Shown here piece by piece: positions 34,726-46,600 of a stretch of 64,000 nt of DNA; within the stretch, counting starts at the first letter, position 1; each line of letters opens with the position of its first letter. The position numbers and the translations under genes were made by a program. Under the pieces are notes generated by a model, which saw only the letters and a list, made by a program, of their open reading frames with translations, ran no database searches and was not told the DNA's origin. Where the stretch lies: assembly GCA_963920665.1 (NCBI GenBank), contig OY987267.1:24738001-24802000 (forward strand). Reading direction: 5' to 3'. Source of the DNA: Straminergon stramineum. Its lineage: Eukaryota; Streptophyta; Bryopsida; Hypnales; Calliergonaceae.

Positions 34726-37700
34726 ATGGTTAGTCGGGGTGAGGGGAGGAGGACTACCATTAACGATACAAGGAGAGCCACGAAGGAGTGGGACCCTTGG
34801 TTGGTTGTAGACATTGACCGTCAATTTGCGGGAAACACACGAACATGTGTTTTCTATGGGTGGACCTCCGTATTTGTACGAAAGCGGGCATTTTGTCACT
34901 TTGGATTTGGCGGCAGGACTGCATCGAAGCGATGTAAGAAAATCCCATGGGCAGTATTGCAAAAGTTTAGGACTTGTGGTGGGGTTGTTCCGAAGGAAAT
35001 GAGCTTTGAACAAATGCATGAGGAGGTTCCAGAATTTGATGTTGTAGATGAGACTGTGGTTGAGCCTATATTGGAGGGGGATAGGGAGAGGTCAGAGGAG
35101 CCTAGTGCTACGAATGAACCAATGCTCCCTATTACAAATTCAGTAGATTCCACTCCTCAAACAATTTTGAGAAGGAGGAATAACCCTTCCATTTCTAGGC
35201 AAACTAGCATGGATGAGGCATTACAAAGTAGCACAAGAGCAAAGTTAGATACCATGTGGGCTTCCTTTTTTTATGAGGCTAGCATCGCGTTCAATGTTGC
35301 ACGCCATCCTGCCTTTATGAAAGCAGTGAAAGAGACAGCGGCATCAGGACTACGATACCAACTGCCCTCCTACAATGCTTTGCGTACAAGAATGATAGAG
35401 CCAAAGAAAGAAAGTGTTTCTAAAATGGTCACTGAGCGGACAAAGCACTCTATCGAAGTTTATGGAGCGACTATTTGTTCGGATGGTTGGTCTGATACTA
35501 ATAGCCATCCATTACTAAATTTAATGCTTGTGTGTCCTACGGGGGATGTGTTTCTTGGATCGGTGGACACCACGGGGGAGAAGAAGGACATTGCGTACAC
35601 AACCAATATGATGGCGCAATACATAGAAGAGGTTGGCCCCCAAAACATTGTCCAACTATGTACGGACAATGCTGTTGTCATGACGGGGACTTTGAAAGCG
35701 TTACAAGAGAAATATCCTCACATGTATACCCAAGGATGCACAGCACACATTTTGGACTTGCTTTTGGAAGACTGGGCAAAGGATGTCAAGGTGACGAGAA
35801 TAATACGACGTTGTACGCAGATAGTAAAGTAAATCAAGAGGTACCATTCCACATTGGCTCTCTTCCGAAAGTACTCCTCGGACAAGGCATTGCGAATGCC
35901 TTCTAAAACACGCTTTGCAGTGAACTTCCTCATGATATCACGTGTGGTGGAGTGCAAGTCAGCATTGATGCGAGTGATAATGGATGAGACATATGTGCAA
36001 TTTGAGGCTAGTTTGGAACGTCGCCAAAATGGAGATGTATTGAGTGCGCGAGCCCGTATAGCGCGGAATGACATTCATGCAGAATCTTTTTGGGTGGAGT
36101 GTGAGAATTTTTTGCACATGGTGGAGCCCGTCATTATTGCTCTCCGAGTGTTTGATGGGAAAGCCCCGGCAATGCCTAAGGCTTGGTTGGTTATGAAGAC
36201 TCTTCAAGAGCACGTGCGGAGCTTGAGAAACGAACCTTTTTTTCTGAATGATGAAACTGCAACGAAGTTTGAGACGCAATTCGAGGATCGTTGGAAATTG
36301 ATGCTCACATACCTACACTATGCAAGGGCACTCTTAAATCCTTTCTTGATTGAAGTAGGAACCCTTCGTAACAATGGTGTGGCCAAAAGAGCCTTAAATC
36401 GGGTGCTTCGAAAAATGAGCGAGTCATTGGGATTATCATACATGGAGGCATTGTAGGAGCTCACGCAGTTCGAAGAGAAGACAGGTCCTTTTGACCCATT
36501 AGAAGAGGCTCCTGATATTACACAATGTAAACTAATGCCTCATCAATGGTGGAATCTTGTGGGTGCTAATGTTCTCCCAAAAATTGCAATGAGAGTTCTA
36601 TCTTTGACGTGCTCAGCATCATCATGTGAAAGGAATTGGAGCATGTATTCGTTTGTGCACAATAAAGTGCGAAATCGCCTAACCACATCCAAGGCGGAAG
36701 CATTGGTGTATATCTACACCAACAGTAAACTTGAACGTGAGAAATGTGGACGCAATCCTGCAATGTTCTACGAAAAGTACCTTGTGGATGGAAATACCTC
36801 GGAAGAGAATGAGGAGCCATTAGGTACAGGATCATCAGGGGATGGCGACCCAGTTAGAAGGGCTCGAGCTAATGAGAACATTAGACTGGCAGAAGAGCAT
36901 CTATGTGGAAATATTTGGACAGGACCGATTCGTAGAGAAAAGAGTCCTCCACGGAGACACAACTATGGAAATACATTTACAGCTGAGAATAATACGTACT
37001 ACTCTGAGGAGGAGGAGATTCAACATGCACCGCGAAGGCCCCCGCAACCCTACGTCTCTGCTAGGGATAGGAATGTACCTCCTCCAATAAATTCATCACC
37101 AACTCGGGCAAGTAGTCCCGACAACCCCAATGAAGGCATACATAGTCCAATGCCCATAAGAGCTGAGGAAGCAAGATCTCCAAATGTCGTAGATCAGGGT
37201 TCTACAAGGGTAATGAACCTACGAAGTGCCGCTCGAGTTGCTGAGGTAAATGAAAGGCAAGAGGAGGCAACACCGCCAACACACGTCGAAGATGTTGTGC
37301 TTACAAGCGTTCCACTTTCTCCATTACGAAGCCGCTTAAGAACAGAAAATGTGGAATATGATTCAGACTTGCCCTTGCAAGCTGTTATGAACCGGAATCG
37401 TATTGTGCCCTTAAGTGGAGGAGGAAACGCAAACAATGCTAGGGCGACTAGGTCTATACCAACCCGTGCGACTAGGCCGCCCTTGCATAATAGTCCTCTT
37501 AGGACAGTTGATAATGAAGGCCATGCTTCAGCTCCACAACCCACTCAACCCTCCTCTATTTCTGGCCCTAGAGAATCATCCTTGCTCGTGCGTGAAGGCA
37601 CAAGAGGACAGAAAAAGCGATTGAGGAAGACGCAGGAGAGGCTACAAAGGAATCCCAAACGACAGAACCATGTTGTCCAAAGATTCATCATGGGTGAAGC

Positions 37701-38004
37701 CAATTCGAATCGAAACATCGGGCAATCCAGTAGAGGCGGACGACATCCTGCATCCAATCTTGATGGAACAAGAGATGCATTGAGGTTGACTAAACGATTG
37801 GTGCAAACTAGCGGCGATGGCGTCGTGGATACTGAAGTGCGGAACGTGAACTCAGAGGTAGAACATGAAGTGCAAAATGAACGAGTACGAAGGGAGGATG
37901 ACGAGAATGATAACCGTGATGATAATGATAGGGGGGAGGAGTCGGATGATGATTCTGACCCTGACGTTGATGAGGTGCCTAGTGATTACACATTTTCACC
38001 GTAA
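34726..38004 (+). pseudogene. hAT-superfamily transposase (two in-frame stops)
   Basis: A single frame of 1,093 codons carries stops at 35,830 (TAA) and 36,454 (TAG) and no frameshift. Residues 20-84 resemble a degenerate BED zinc finger (TCVFYGW ... RCKKIPWAVLQKF), with one expected Cys replaced. Residues 213-365 match a DUF659-type RNase H-like core with CSDGW (Asp253), CTDNA (Asp314) and GCTAH. The hATC dimerisation region lies at 604-675 with QWWNLVG and SSCERNWS (Glu635). The D, D and E of the catalytic triad are all present. A C-terminal extension of about 415 residues, low in complexity and ending in a strongly acidic tail, is unusual; most hAT transposases are 600-800 residues. It would cut and paste the element by binding its ends. 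Both stops lie before hATC, so this copy probably cannot mobilise itself. Confidence 0.85.
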
Positions 38005-38885
38005 CTTTATAAATATAGATTTAGAGGTAGTGAAGTGGTAATGTAATGCTTTTGCATAATTTTGGTGTGTTGAAGTTTTCTAGCTTAAGTTCATAGGCAA
38101 ATAGCCTATAGATGAGTTTTGTGTAGTATCTACTTTAGTATGAAAGCATGATAGTGTTAGAATTACAAAGTTTTGTTCAATGTCTTTAGTGTGGACTTCT
38201 ACAGGTATAGACGTGGAGATCTTAACAAAGTTCATGGAAGTACAATTGAAGTAGAAGTTCATTTATAAGATTGGGTCACTACTCTATTAGTGTGTACAAC
38301 TTATAAATACAGTAATACTAATTATCCTAACTTTTTTCTTGTTTTTGTATCTATTTTTGGTGTAATTATTTTATCCAATTGCAATATTGGCTTCTACACT
38401 TCAATAGGAGTAGAAAATTTGAATTAGAAATTCCCAACCATATGTAATAAAAACATGTAGAACTCGGAGGCTCCTATGAATGAGTGAATGACCACAGAAT
38501 GTGAAATACTTAATTTAAGGCTTAGGAGAATGCAATGGCACATGGAAACTGAAGGATCCTAAATCGTGAGCAAGATTGAAATGGTTGTTATATCCATGTT
38601 TGCAATTGCAACGGCACACGAGGTTGCTCTTAACCTTTAACGGATGGACTAGTGAGTATGAAAATCATCTCCAATGGAACTCTGTGATGTGATGTACTTG
38701 CCTTTCCCCTCACAAAAATACTCATTTCCGGTATGAGGACTCAGTAAGATCTCTCTTTGGGGAATTGGGACCCAATTTTCAAAGATGGACAATTGCATTT
38801 ATGTCATATATTAGAAGTTCTTATCATCCACGGAACAAAAGAAATTCCTTACGTATGGGATAAAGCCAAGATCGCCCTTTTCCTT
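38005..38885. other. 3' flank of the transposase gene
   Basis: AT-rich DNA between the transposase stop and the right subterminal array. Nothing recognisable was found. Confidence 0.4.
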
Positions 38886-39000
38886 ACACCCGCGGTCGCC
38901 TTTACACCCTCAGTCGCCTTGAGTTGGACCCGTAGTCGCCCTGGATTTTGGACCCGCAGTCGCCCCACCTTACCCGCACGCGCCCCACCCGCAGTCGCCT
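38886..39000 (+). promoter_or_regulatory. Right subterminal array of the GC-rich motif
   Basis: Six to seven copies of ACCCGCGGTCGCC, ACCCGCAGTCGCC and ACCCGCACGCGCC on the + strand, pointing outward to the right end, 209-323 bp inside it. It mirrors the left subterminal array in distance and orientation. Confidence 0.65.
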
Positions 39001-39198
39001 ATGGTGACGTGGTCAAAGCTTTCCACGTCACTGTTGCCAACCCGCCACGTAAGATAAAATTTTTGGCTGCCCTGCCCGAAAACCCTAAACCCTAATTTCG
39101 CGCTCGTCAAATTTGTCTCGTATATGCAACACTCGTCTTATACGACATGCGACATCAAACGAACAACTCGACACCCAAACCCGAAAACACGTTCGACA

Positions 39199-39209
39199 GA
39201 ACAACTATG
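39199..39209 (-). repeat. Right terminal inverted repeat of the giant hAT element
   Basis: GAACAACTATG on the + strand is the inverse of the left end CATGGTTGTTC with one mismatch. Confidence 0.8.
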
Positions 39210-39217
39210 TTGTAGAG
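39210..39217. repeat. Target site duplication, right copy (TTGTAGAG)
   Basis: It matches the left copy at seven of eight bases. The difference converts the CAG of the TPR unit into TAG. The two copies were identical at insertion, so this base changed afterwards. Confidence 0.85.
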
Positions 39218-39458
39218 TCTTGGAAATGTTAAGAGAAGGATGGGCAAGTATGAGGAGGCATTGGAGGACTTGAACAAGGCTAATGAACTGAAGCCTAATG
39301 ATGCTTTGACATTGCAAAGTCTTGGGAATGTGAAGAAAATGATGGTCAAGTGTGAGGAGGCATTGGAGGACTTGAACAAGGCTAAGGAAATGGAAAGTCA
39401 TGATATTTTCAACATTTATGGGTCACTCAAGAAAATTATGGGCAAGTTGAGGTTATAA
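39218..39458 (+). pseudogene. TPR array of the kinase gene, 3' part, to its stop codon
   Basis: Two and a half further 34-residue units (GKYEEALEDLNKANELKPN and a more diverged last unit) continue the frame broken at 18,201 and end at TAA 39,456-39,458. The last unit departs from the consensus, as end units of TPR arrays usually do. It is separated from its 5' part by the 21-kb transposon. Confidence 0.8.
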
Positions 39459-40354
39459 ATCGAGGCAACAATCTTAGGCCTCACAATATTTATATTTTAT
39501 CGAGTTCTTCGGAAGTGAAATACTTGATAGCCAACTAAGCAAATGCATCGAAGAACTTAAACATCTAGTACTTGTTTTCTAAGGACTTGCAAGGAAGTTG
39601 AAGAGTTTTTGTCTAATATACATATGCATTAGAGGATGTTGGCAAAGTGTATGAACTTGAATCTATTGGTATTTTTTTTTTGACTAGTTGCAGGTATTTT
39701 GTTAAGTTGTGGATTTGGGGTCCTTTGTTTTATTGAATGCTTTAGTGTGTTTCTTTCTCCAATTGAATTAATTGGAAATTATCTTCTCAAATTAAAAATG
39801 ATATCACCTAGGAAGGCAAGCATTAGTATTAATTTATAATTCATAGAAATTTATCAATGTTAAAACTCTCTTGAATAATTGATGTCTTTTACATGTATTG
39901 TCTTCTTTTATAATTGGATATTGAAGACGTTTGGGTTTTCAATTAAATAAGATTTGTATTTGTTTAGGGTATAAGACTCTATTTTCAAATGCTCAATAAT
40001 TTGCTTTCAATATTATTATGTTTTGTTATAAAACTATTGTGTGTGCACAGTGATTTAGTTGCTCAAATATAATAACTTCATTTTGTCAATGCTTATGCTT
40101 ATATGTATTTGATATTGGTCTTGATGTTGAAGTATATGGGTTGTTCATGGAAATGGTGACACAAATATTTATTTAAGTTTTGAATAGTTTCTTTATTATT
40201 TCTTAGTGGAAGATGAAAACATAGCAACTAATGAGATGCTTACATTATTAAGAATACATTCAATTAATTTTCAAAAAAATTTGCAATCACAATCTTGATC
40301 CTTCTTGTAAGGTTTGTCTTTTTTTATGACATTTGTTCAAAGTAAACTCCTTAA
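39459..40354. other. AT-rich gene-free stretch, 3' flank of the TPR gene
   Basis: Presumed 3' untranslated and flanking DNA of the kinase-TPR gene. No other feature is seen. Confidence 0.4.
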
Positions 40355-40758
40355 GAGCATGGCCACCATGGCCCTTGCAAATTGACGTGCCATACCTGTT
40401 TGCGAGGGCCCTTGTACGGTGAAGGCTCTAGAGAAATTCCCACCCCCCCAACGTCCCTCGTTGTAAGGCCACTTCCAACTTATGTGAGGGCCATGTGTAA
40501 TCATCTCATTCTATTGTAGCATCTGCTTCGTCCTAGAACTGCTGCTCAAAGTCACATTTCGACAAAGGTTTTCTACAATCTTTGGTTTGGAGTCATTGAG
40601 AGGGCTCGCTACTATTGAGTGGCCAGGTTCATTTTGGAAGTGGTCGCCGTGGAAGTGGCCACTCTAACAATGATAGACTGACGGTGGAGAGGAAAAAGAG
40701 GCAAGGGCCTATCAAGTCGCGTTGACGCCAACTCCTGCGGGCCACGGTGGCCATGCTC
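40355..40758. mobile_element. PIF/Harbinger-like MITE (404 bp)
   Basis: Inverted ends GAGCATGGCCACCATGGCCC (left) and GAGCATGGCCACCGTGGCCC (right, opposite strand) are 20 bp with one mismatch. TAA flanks both sides (40,352-40,354 and 40,759-40,761), the usual 3-bp Harbinger target duplication. The interior is GC-rich and non-coding. Confidence 0.8.
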
Positions 40759-41393
40759 TAAGTCTTAGCCTTAATATGATTTTTTTATTTACATGTATTT
40801 TTGGTAAGTAATAAAAATTATAAATAAAAATTTTAAAGAGTGAATTTCAAAATCCAAAGGGAATTTCTTTGCTTTTATAGAAAATTCATGGAGTTTGTCA
40901 ATTTCCTCAAGAAGCATGCAATGTTGATCATTAGAGAGAGAAACAAATTTCATTGCTTCAATCCAAGGAGGGTGGCTAAAGTATGAGCAAGAATATTAAT
41001 AAATAAATAATTTCAAAGATAGGTAGTGATGAATTTCCAAATTTAAATCAAACATATCTCATTTTGAAGAATTTAGTATTGGATACTAATATAATCTATG
41101 GAAGCTGATGAATGAAATTGGATTTTTTGGATAAAAAATACCAATGAACGAGATTCATTGATGAATTTTTGGTGACTCCAAATAATATTTGAAGAGATTT
41201 TTAAATGAATAAAGAAATTTATTGCTATTATTAAATTTGATGGAATACTTAACAATAATCATCTTCCATGTAGGGTTTAGAGGTATTAGATTTCAACTAC
41301 TAAGGCACTAGGTTTAGAATTATCAAAATGAATCCATCAACAATATTGCTATCAAGACCATGTCATTTGGTACCAATCCATGTCATTTAGAAT

Positions 41394-41650
41394 CTAGGTT
41401 CTCAAAGATAGCGAGTCCAAAATTGTCACCATCATCCTACCCATTACGTAAATAAAACAAGTAGTAGACTCACTACGTAAGACTGAGCCTGGTTTCCTCC
41501 GATTGCAGCTCCTGGGAAATGCAACACCCCTCTGAAGCGGAAGAGCTCGGCCGTTCAAAAGGACAGACAAAAGGCCGAGTGGTCTGTTGTAAGTACTTTC
41601 CATTGCAGTAAGGTGGGTACTACACCCAACATTGCACTCTGCCTAAAATC
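41394..41650. other. GC-rich island of unknown origin
   Basis: About 250 bp of much higher GC content than its surroundings, with a 69-codon minus-strand frame (41,394-41,603) that I do not recognise with confidence. It could be an organellar insertion or an old gene fragment; neither is proven. Confidence 0.3.
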
Positions 41651-42187
41651 GCCATCATTAGTCTTTATACACCTCCAAAAGTAATATGTACTTAGGTTGA
41701 AGAAAAGATTTTAAATCATCCACCAAAAAAAATTTGGTGCGTTGGAACCTCCTTTCACTTGCCAACCAAGAAAACATAAAAATTTGATCAGTCTAATAAT
41801 AGTAATTAGATGCAGTAGTAAAAAGTGGCAATTTGAGGGGAGTACCCACCTAAGTGCAATTCATAGGGGAGCTAAAACTGCATTTAACCCCTACAAGACC
41901 AAGTGATCTTCTAATGTATGGAAGAGATATTTGGTAGTTACACACCAAGTCAATTTTGGTCAAATGTTCAAGAAATTAAGATACAAGGTGTGATCATGTA
42001 TTCCCTTAGTGGGAATATAAATTTTTCTCCGATTACGTATTTGAATCAAAAGTTATGGTGCCATGAACTTTGGGGCAGTGTAGGTAGCTTTGGGAAAGCC
42101 TTGCCAAACTACTCTTCTCATTATGAAATTTGGAAGGTATGTAATTTATATGACACAAGATGCAAATGTCAAAAAATAAATTACCAT

Positions 42188-42360
42188 GTGTAGTGTAAAA
42201 ATCCCACTCTAACAGGAGTTAAAGTTTGTTGGCCTTGTCAAGCAAGGTCAAAAGAAATCTTTTTCATTTAACTTCAAATGTTGTAATCTTTCCATCCCTG
42301 TGGTCAAAGTTTCCAATATTTTTTCCCACACATTCCCATAGTAGTCTAGGACATTGGCAA
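42188..42360. repeat. Fragment of the dispersed repeat
   Basis: This piece matches copy A around 3,165-3,310 and 3,540-3,690 (ACTTCAAATGTTGTAATCT). It preserves the unoccupied version of the site where a TTAA element sits in copy B. Confidence 0.5.
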
Positions 42361-45300
42361 CAAACTAGTATTGATATAGGCCTTGGACACCATGCTCTAG
42401 CACAATTCCTTGGTACCAAAAGATCACCCTTTCTACTAGTGTAGATAGATAGTAAGTTCTACTAACTTCTAACTTCTAAAAGCTCCAACATTCATTCTTT
42501 GAACATTTGATAAAGAGTGTGCTTCAAACAAATGTTTTGGCCAAATACCACCTCATTCGTCCAAAATACTTATTGAATCTTTGAAAAATGGCATTTCTTT
42601 GTGATCAATTAGATGGGCTTGAGGCAAATAATGTATTTGTTCAAAGATGTTAGCAAAATGAACAAAAGCAAGTAAAAATCCAAAAGAAGATGATGTGGCC
42701 AAAGGATTAAGTGGATGTTGCTATGGACCTTGTTAGAAAGTTATACATCCCAATGCAAAAGAGTATAAATAGTGCACTTTTAATTAATTATACAAATTTT
42801 CATCTAAAAAATATTAATTGTTAAATGATGAGTCTACTTTATTGAGAGATGGACCATAATAGTTTCAATTCAAGATATTCATAAGATAAAATAGCCCATT
42901 ACAGACCTTTTACCCATTGCGGACTCCTAAGAATGACCCCATTACAGTTTTCTTTTAGTTATTGAGATTTGGACCACATTCAATGTCTTAGCTAACTGGA
43001 TTGGAGTAATTAGTGACTCCAACAGGAACTTTTAGTTTTTTAGTGTTAGTTCATTGTAGGAAGTGCCTTTTTCAAGTCTCTGTGGTAGAAAATATTGTGA
43101 ACACAATAGGTGAGTAAGATGAGTGTTGTGAATTAGTTTTTGTTGGTTTTGGGGTAGTCTACAGACTCTTTTGGGTTGTGATGGGCTGAAGACTTCAAAA
43201 ATTCATAACAAATTCACAATTTGTTGAAAAAATATAGTTTCAAATGCTCTCGCCATTTCTATCACTTGACTTTCTCTAGAAAAAAAAGTAGAGAATTTCA
43301 GAAATGACGAGAGGGCAAACCCCCCATTGGGTCCATAATGGTTTGTTTTACCTTATATGAAATATCTAAAGTGATTCTAGAAAATCTAAAGAGTGTTATA
43401 GTAATCATGAGTTATGACTATGAAAATGACACATCCTAGGTCATAGTCACAAATGAAAGATCCTTGAGTATCCAGTGCCAATGCATGATAGTTCTTGTCA
43501 CAATCTTGATACTAAGAATTGGTGATCACTTATAAATTATAATATTGTAGAATATTTCTTCTATTATGGATTGGCTCTTATGATTCTTGTAAATTCTCTA
43601 CCTATCATTTAGACTTTGATATAAGTTTTTGACCTAACAAAACTCTTGATTTATTCTAGACTTAGGATGGAACTTGAATTTCAATGAATTTTTTTAGATC
43701 AGTTTACAAACTAATGGTTGAATATATATATATTGGCATTTGTAAAAACAAGATGCACATGTCATTCATTTTCTTAATCATATACCTATCAATTATAAAA
43801 TTTAGATTCTCTTTAATTCTTAGGGACAAAATATTCAAAAGAATTTTCTAAAACATGTTTTAAAGACTTTTATAGTTATGAAGATGATAAATATTTGCAT
43901 TCCAAGTACTTACAATGTGCATAATGAGTTAGGCAATCAAATGGCATTTTTTGTTGTAATTCAGTCTTCATATTCCATCTTTATAATTTTTGAGAGGGAA
44001 GGGTATCTTGAAGACACTTGTAACTACAAACTACATTTAAATAAATCCTTCAAAAAGAATTCATAACATAAGTCTTTTATGATCTTGAAACCTCAAGAAT
44101 TTCAAAATAAATATGACTAGACATTATTTTTTAACTTGTCAATATTTTCCAACTATGTTTGTTCTAGAATTTCCAATTTGCAACACATTGTCAAGGTAGA
44201 GTTCTGAAATATTTATTGAATATAAAAAAATGGATAAATTCTGAAACATCAAAAGAATCTGCATAATTTGATCAACTATCTACCAAACAAAATGAAATAA
44301 AATAAAATAAACATTTTTTCAAGAATTATATTTACCAAATGTTAAAATGGATATTTTACTCTGCAAGGAGACAAGTAGTGGATGGGTGATGATATATTCA
44401 AATGAAAATTGTACATGGGAGATTTATAAAATGAATGAATATACATTCAAATATATTGAAAGCAATTTTTGTCTATTCTACAACAATGAGACTAGCTTGG
44501 TCACTCAAGGATTCATGATATTTGCATAGGGATAGAAAGAAAATCGAGTAGTTGCTTAAATAAAAATCTTGTATCTAGAAATCATAATTTATTTTGCCTC
44601 AAAGGATTAAGGTCAATACGTGGGTCAACATTCTAAGGTCATGGTTCTTCACATGGTACTCAAAATGTGGTCCTCTAGCACTATTATAAATGCTATGTAA
44701 ACTTTGAAATTCATTATTACAATGGTGGTTCAAAACTTTTGGCTACAAACAAATCAAGTACATGCCATATTAATTAAAATACCAGCCCAAATACTAAATT
44801 AAGTGAAATATATTTTATTTAAATTATGGAGATTTTCGAATGTAAATTGCACATGTCTTCTTGTAGAAATGCAATTTAAATGCACCACAATTTAGGTTTT
44901 AAATATTTTCTTATCTTTGATAAACACATGGTTGACAACCATGACCAAAACACTAAAAGTCTTTTTATTCTTTAAAATTTTGGAAAATCACATTTTTCCA
45001 CTTTAAATAATTGTTCAATTAGGAATACCAAACTTGACAACTAGGTACAGTAATCAAAGTGGAATTGCTTCCTCTCCACTAAGTTAGTCTTAGCTAGACC
45101 CTAAAGGACCAAGTGTCTATTCAATGAAATTGGATAGGGTCATACAAAGTCAATTTTTAACAGATATTATCAAAATTCTAAAGAAAAATAAGAACATTCA
45201 CTCCCATCATGAAAATTTAAAAAAATCTGATGATTGCCCAAATAAAAAATTATACTATCCAAAAAATCTAGGCAATTTTGGCATCTCTTGCTAAATTCCT

Positions 45301-45668
45301 CCTCTACTTCTAAATATTGGCATAAAGGTAATTAATACGATATATCATATATTAGTTGTAAAACAAAAATTGCATTTAGTACAAAACATTGGGATTTCAA
45401 ACAAAAAAAAATTCCTTGCTATACAAGAAATCATCAATAAATGACTAGTGTATTGCCACTTCACTTAAACTCCTTGTGTTGCACGGTGATTTAGAGTAAG
45501 CTAGATTCCATATTTGCTTCTGAAATTTTCCATGAGTGTATCTAACAAGATTTAGAACTCGATGGTGGAAAGACACAAATCCATCAAGAGCAAAAAAATT
45601 ATTCCAAGAGGGTTCAAAGTTTGTTGTTCATGTTTCGCATGGATGAAAAAAAGGTTTTTTTTCTCACT

Positions 45669-46600
45669 TTAACCCCTAAAGGACCAAGGTGATTTTCCTA
45701 TCAAAAAACACTCAAAACTATCATTTCTATTGCAAAGAGAAAAGAACATTAAAAATTGTTCTTTTTTGCATATCCAACCATAAGATCTTATACTTGACTA
45801 GTATATGAACACATGGAAGAAATTTCAGAAACTTTGACCATGCCGATTGCAAGATATATGCATTTAAAGTGAAGAAAACAAGTTTTTTTGCACCTTGCTT
45901 GACTAGATTTTTTGGCTTTGAATATTTTTAGTTCAAATTTTTTGCACTGCAGATTTTGATTTTCTACTTATTTATGTTAGGTAGTTGAGTTGAGAATCTA
46001 CAAAAAAAAATTGGAAAAAAATCACTTAATTTTCATTCATTAAAAAATTGTTAAGAAGAGCTCCGTTCAAGATTGAAGAAAAAACTAAATTTTTAATATT
46101 TTTTAGATGGAATTGAATCACAATAATTCCAATGGTGAGATTGTTCTAGCAAGAGAATCTAACCTTGCCTAGTATATTTTTTAGAAAAATTCTAAAAATT
46201 GCATTCAAAAATGAATTCCACAAGTTATTTTTTCAAGAAGATGCTTAGATTGCCTGAAAAACTAAGATTGTTCATAACTTTTTCATTATTATTCCAAATT
46301 TAATGAAACAAAGCTTCATATGTAGAAAAAAATATAATATTTGAAAAAAAAATTTGAAAAAAAAATTATGTTGACTTTTTGTGATTTTTTTGTGCTACCC
46401 ACCGAACTCCATTTTTGCTTATTATGCCATAACTTTTGTTCCTAAGCATCGATTAAAATAAAAAATATATTTTCACAAAGCTCTTGAAAAGATACACAAC
46501 CTCAAAAAATCCTAAAAAATATCACTAAAAATTGAGACAGCAGGAACCTACCCAGACCCAAATTGTCCTCAAAGGGGACAAATGGTCCTTTAGAGGTTAA
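45669..46600. mobile_element. TTAA-flanked DNA element (932 bp) with a related empty site
   Basis: TTAA bounds both ends, with inverted ends CCCCTAAAGGACCA and CCTCTAAAGGACCA. Copy A carries the uninterrupted sequence, with TCAA at 3,615-3,618 where copy B has TTAA, so this is a real insertion. No transposase frame is present. It is piggyBac-like by target site and termini. A solo-looking match to its left end occurs near 41,884. Confidence 0.75.

Larger units (their letters stand above)
18202..39209. mobile_element. Giant hAT-superfamily DNA transposon with cargo genes (21,008 bp)
   Basis: The left end reads CATGGTTGTTC and the right end, on the opposite strand, CATAGTTGTTC: an 11-bp terminal inverted repeat with one mismatch. 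The 8-bp target duplication is diagnostic of hAT-type insertion. Removing the element plus one duplication copy rejoins the TPR frame exactly (ILQS-LGNV). A further motif, AACAACTCGAC, sits near both ends (18,226-18,236 and 39,162-39,172). The interior encodes a hAT transposase near the right end and four other intronless genes, and it carries GC-rich motif arrays in front of each gene and inside both ends. Most hAT elements are a few kilobases long, so size and gene load are exceptional. Nested junk (a foldback, tandem repeats) shows it has aged. Confidence 0.85.

Noticed and set aside
18202..39209. CACTA or Mutator-type giant element
   Set aside because: Ends do not begin with CACTA, target duplication is 8 bp rather than 3 or 9, and the transposase carries DUF659 and hATC features.
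18194..39217. Unequal recombination between TPR units as the cause of the split array
   Set aside because: It would not create inverted ends exactly at the junctions around an internal hAT transposase.
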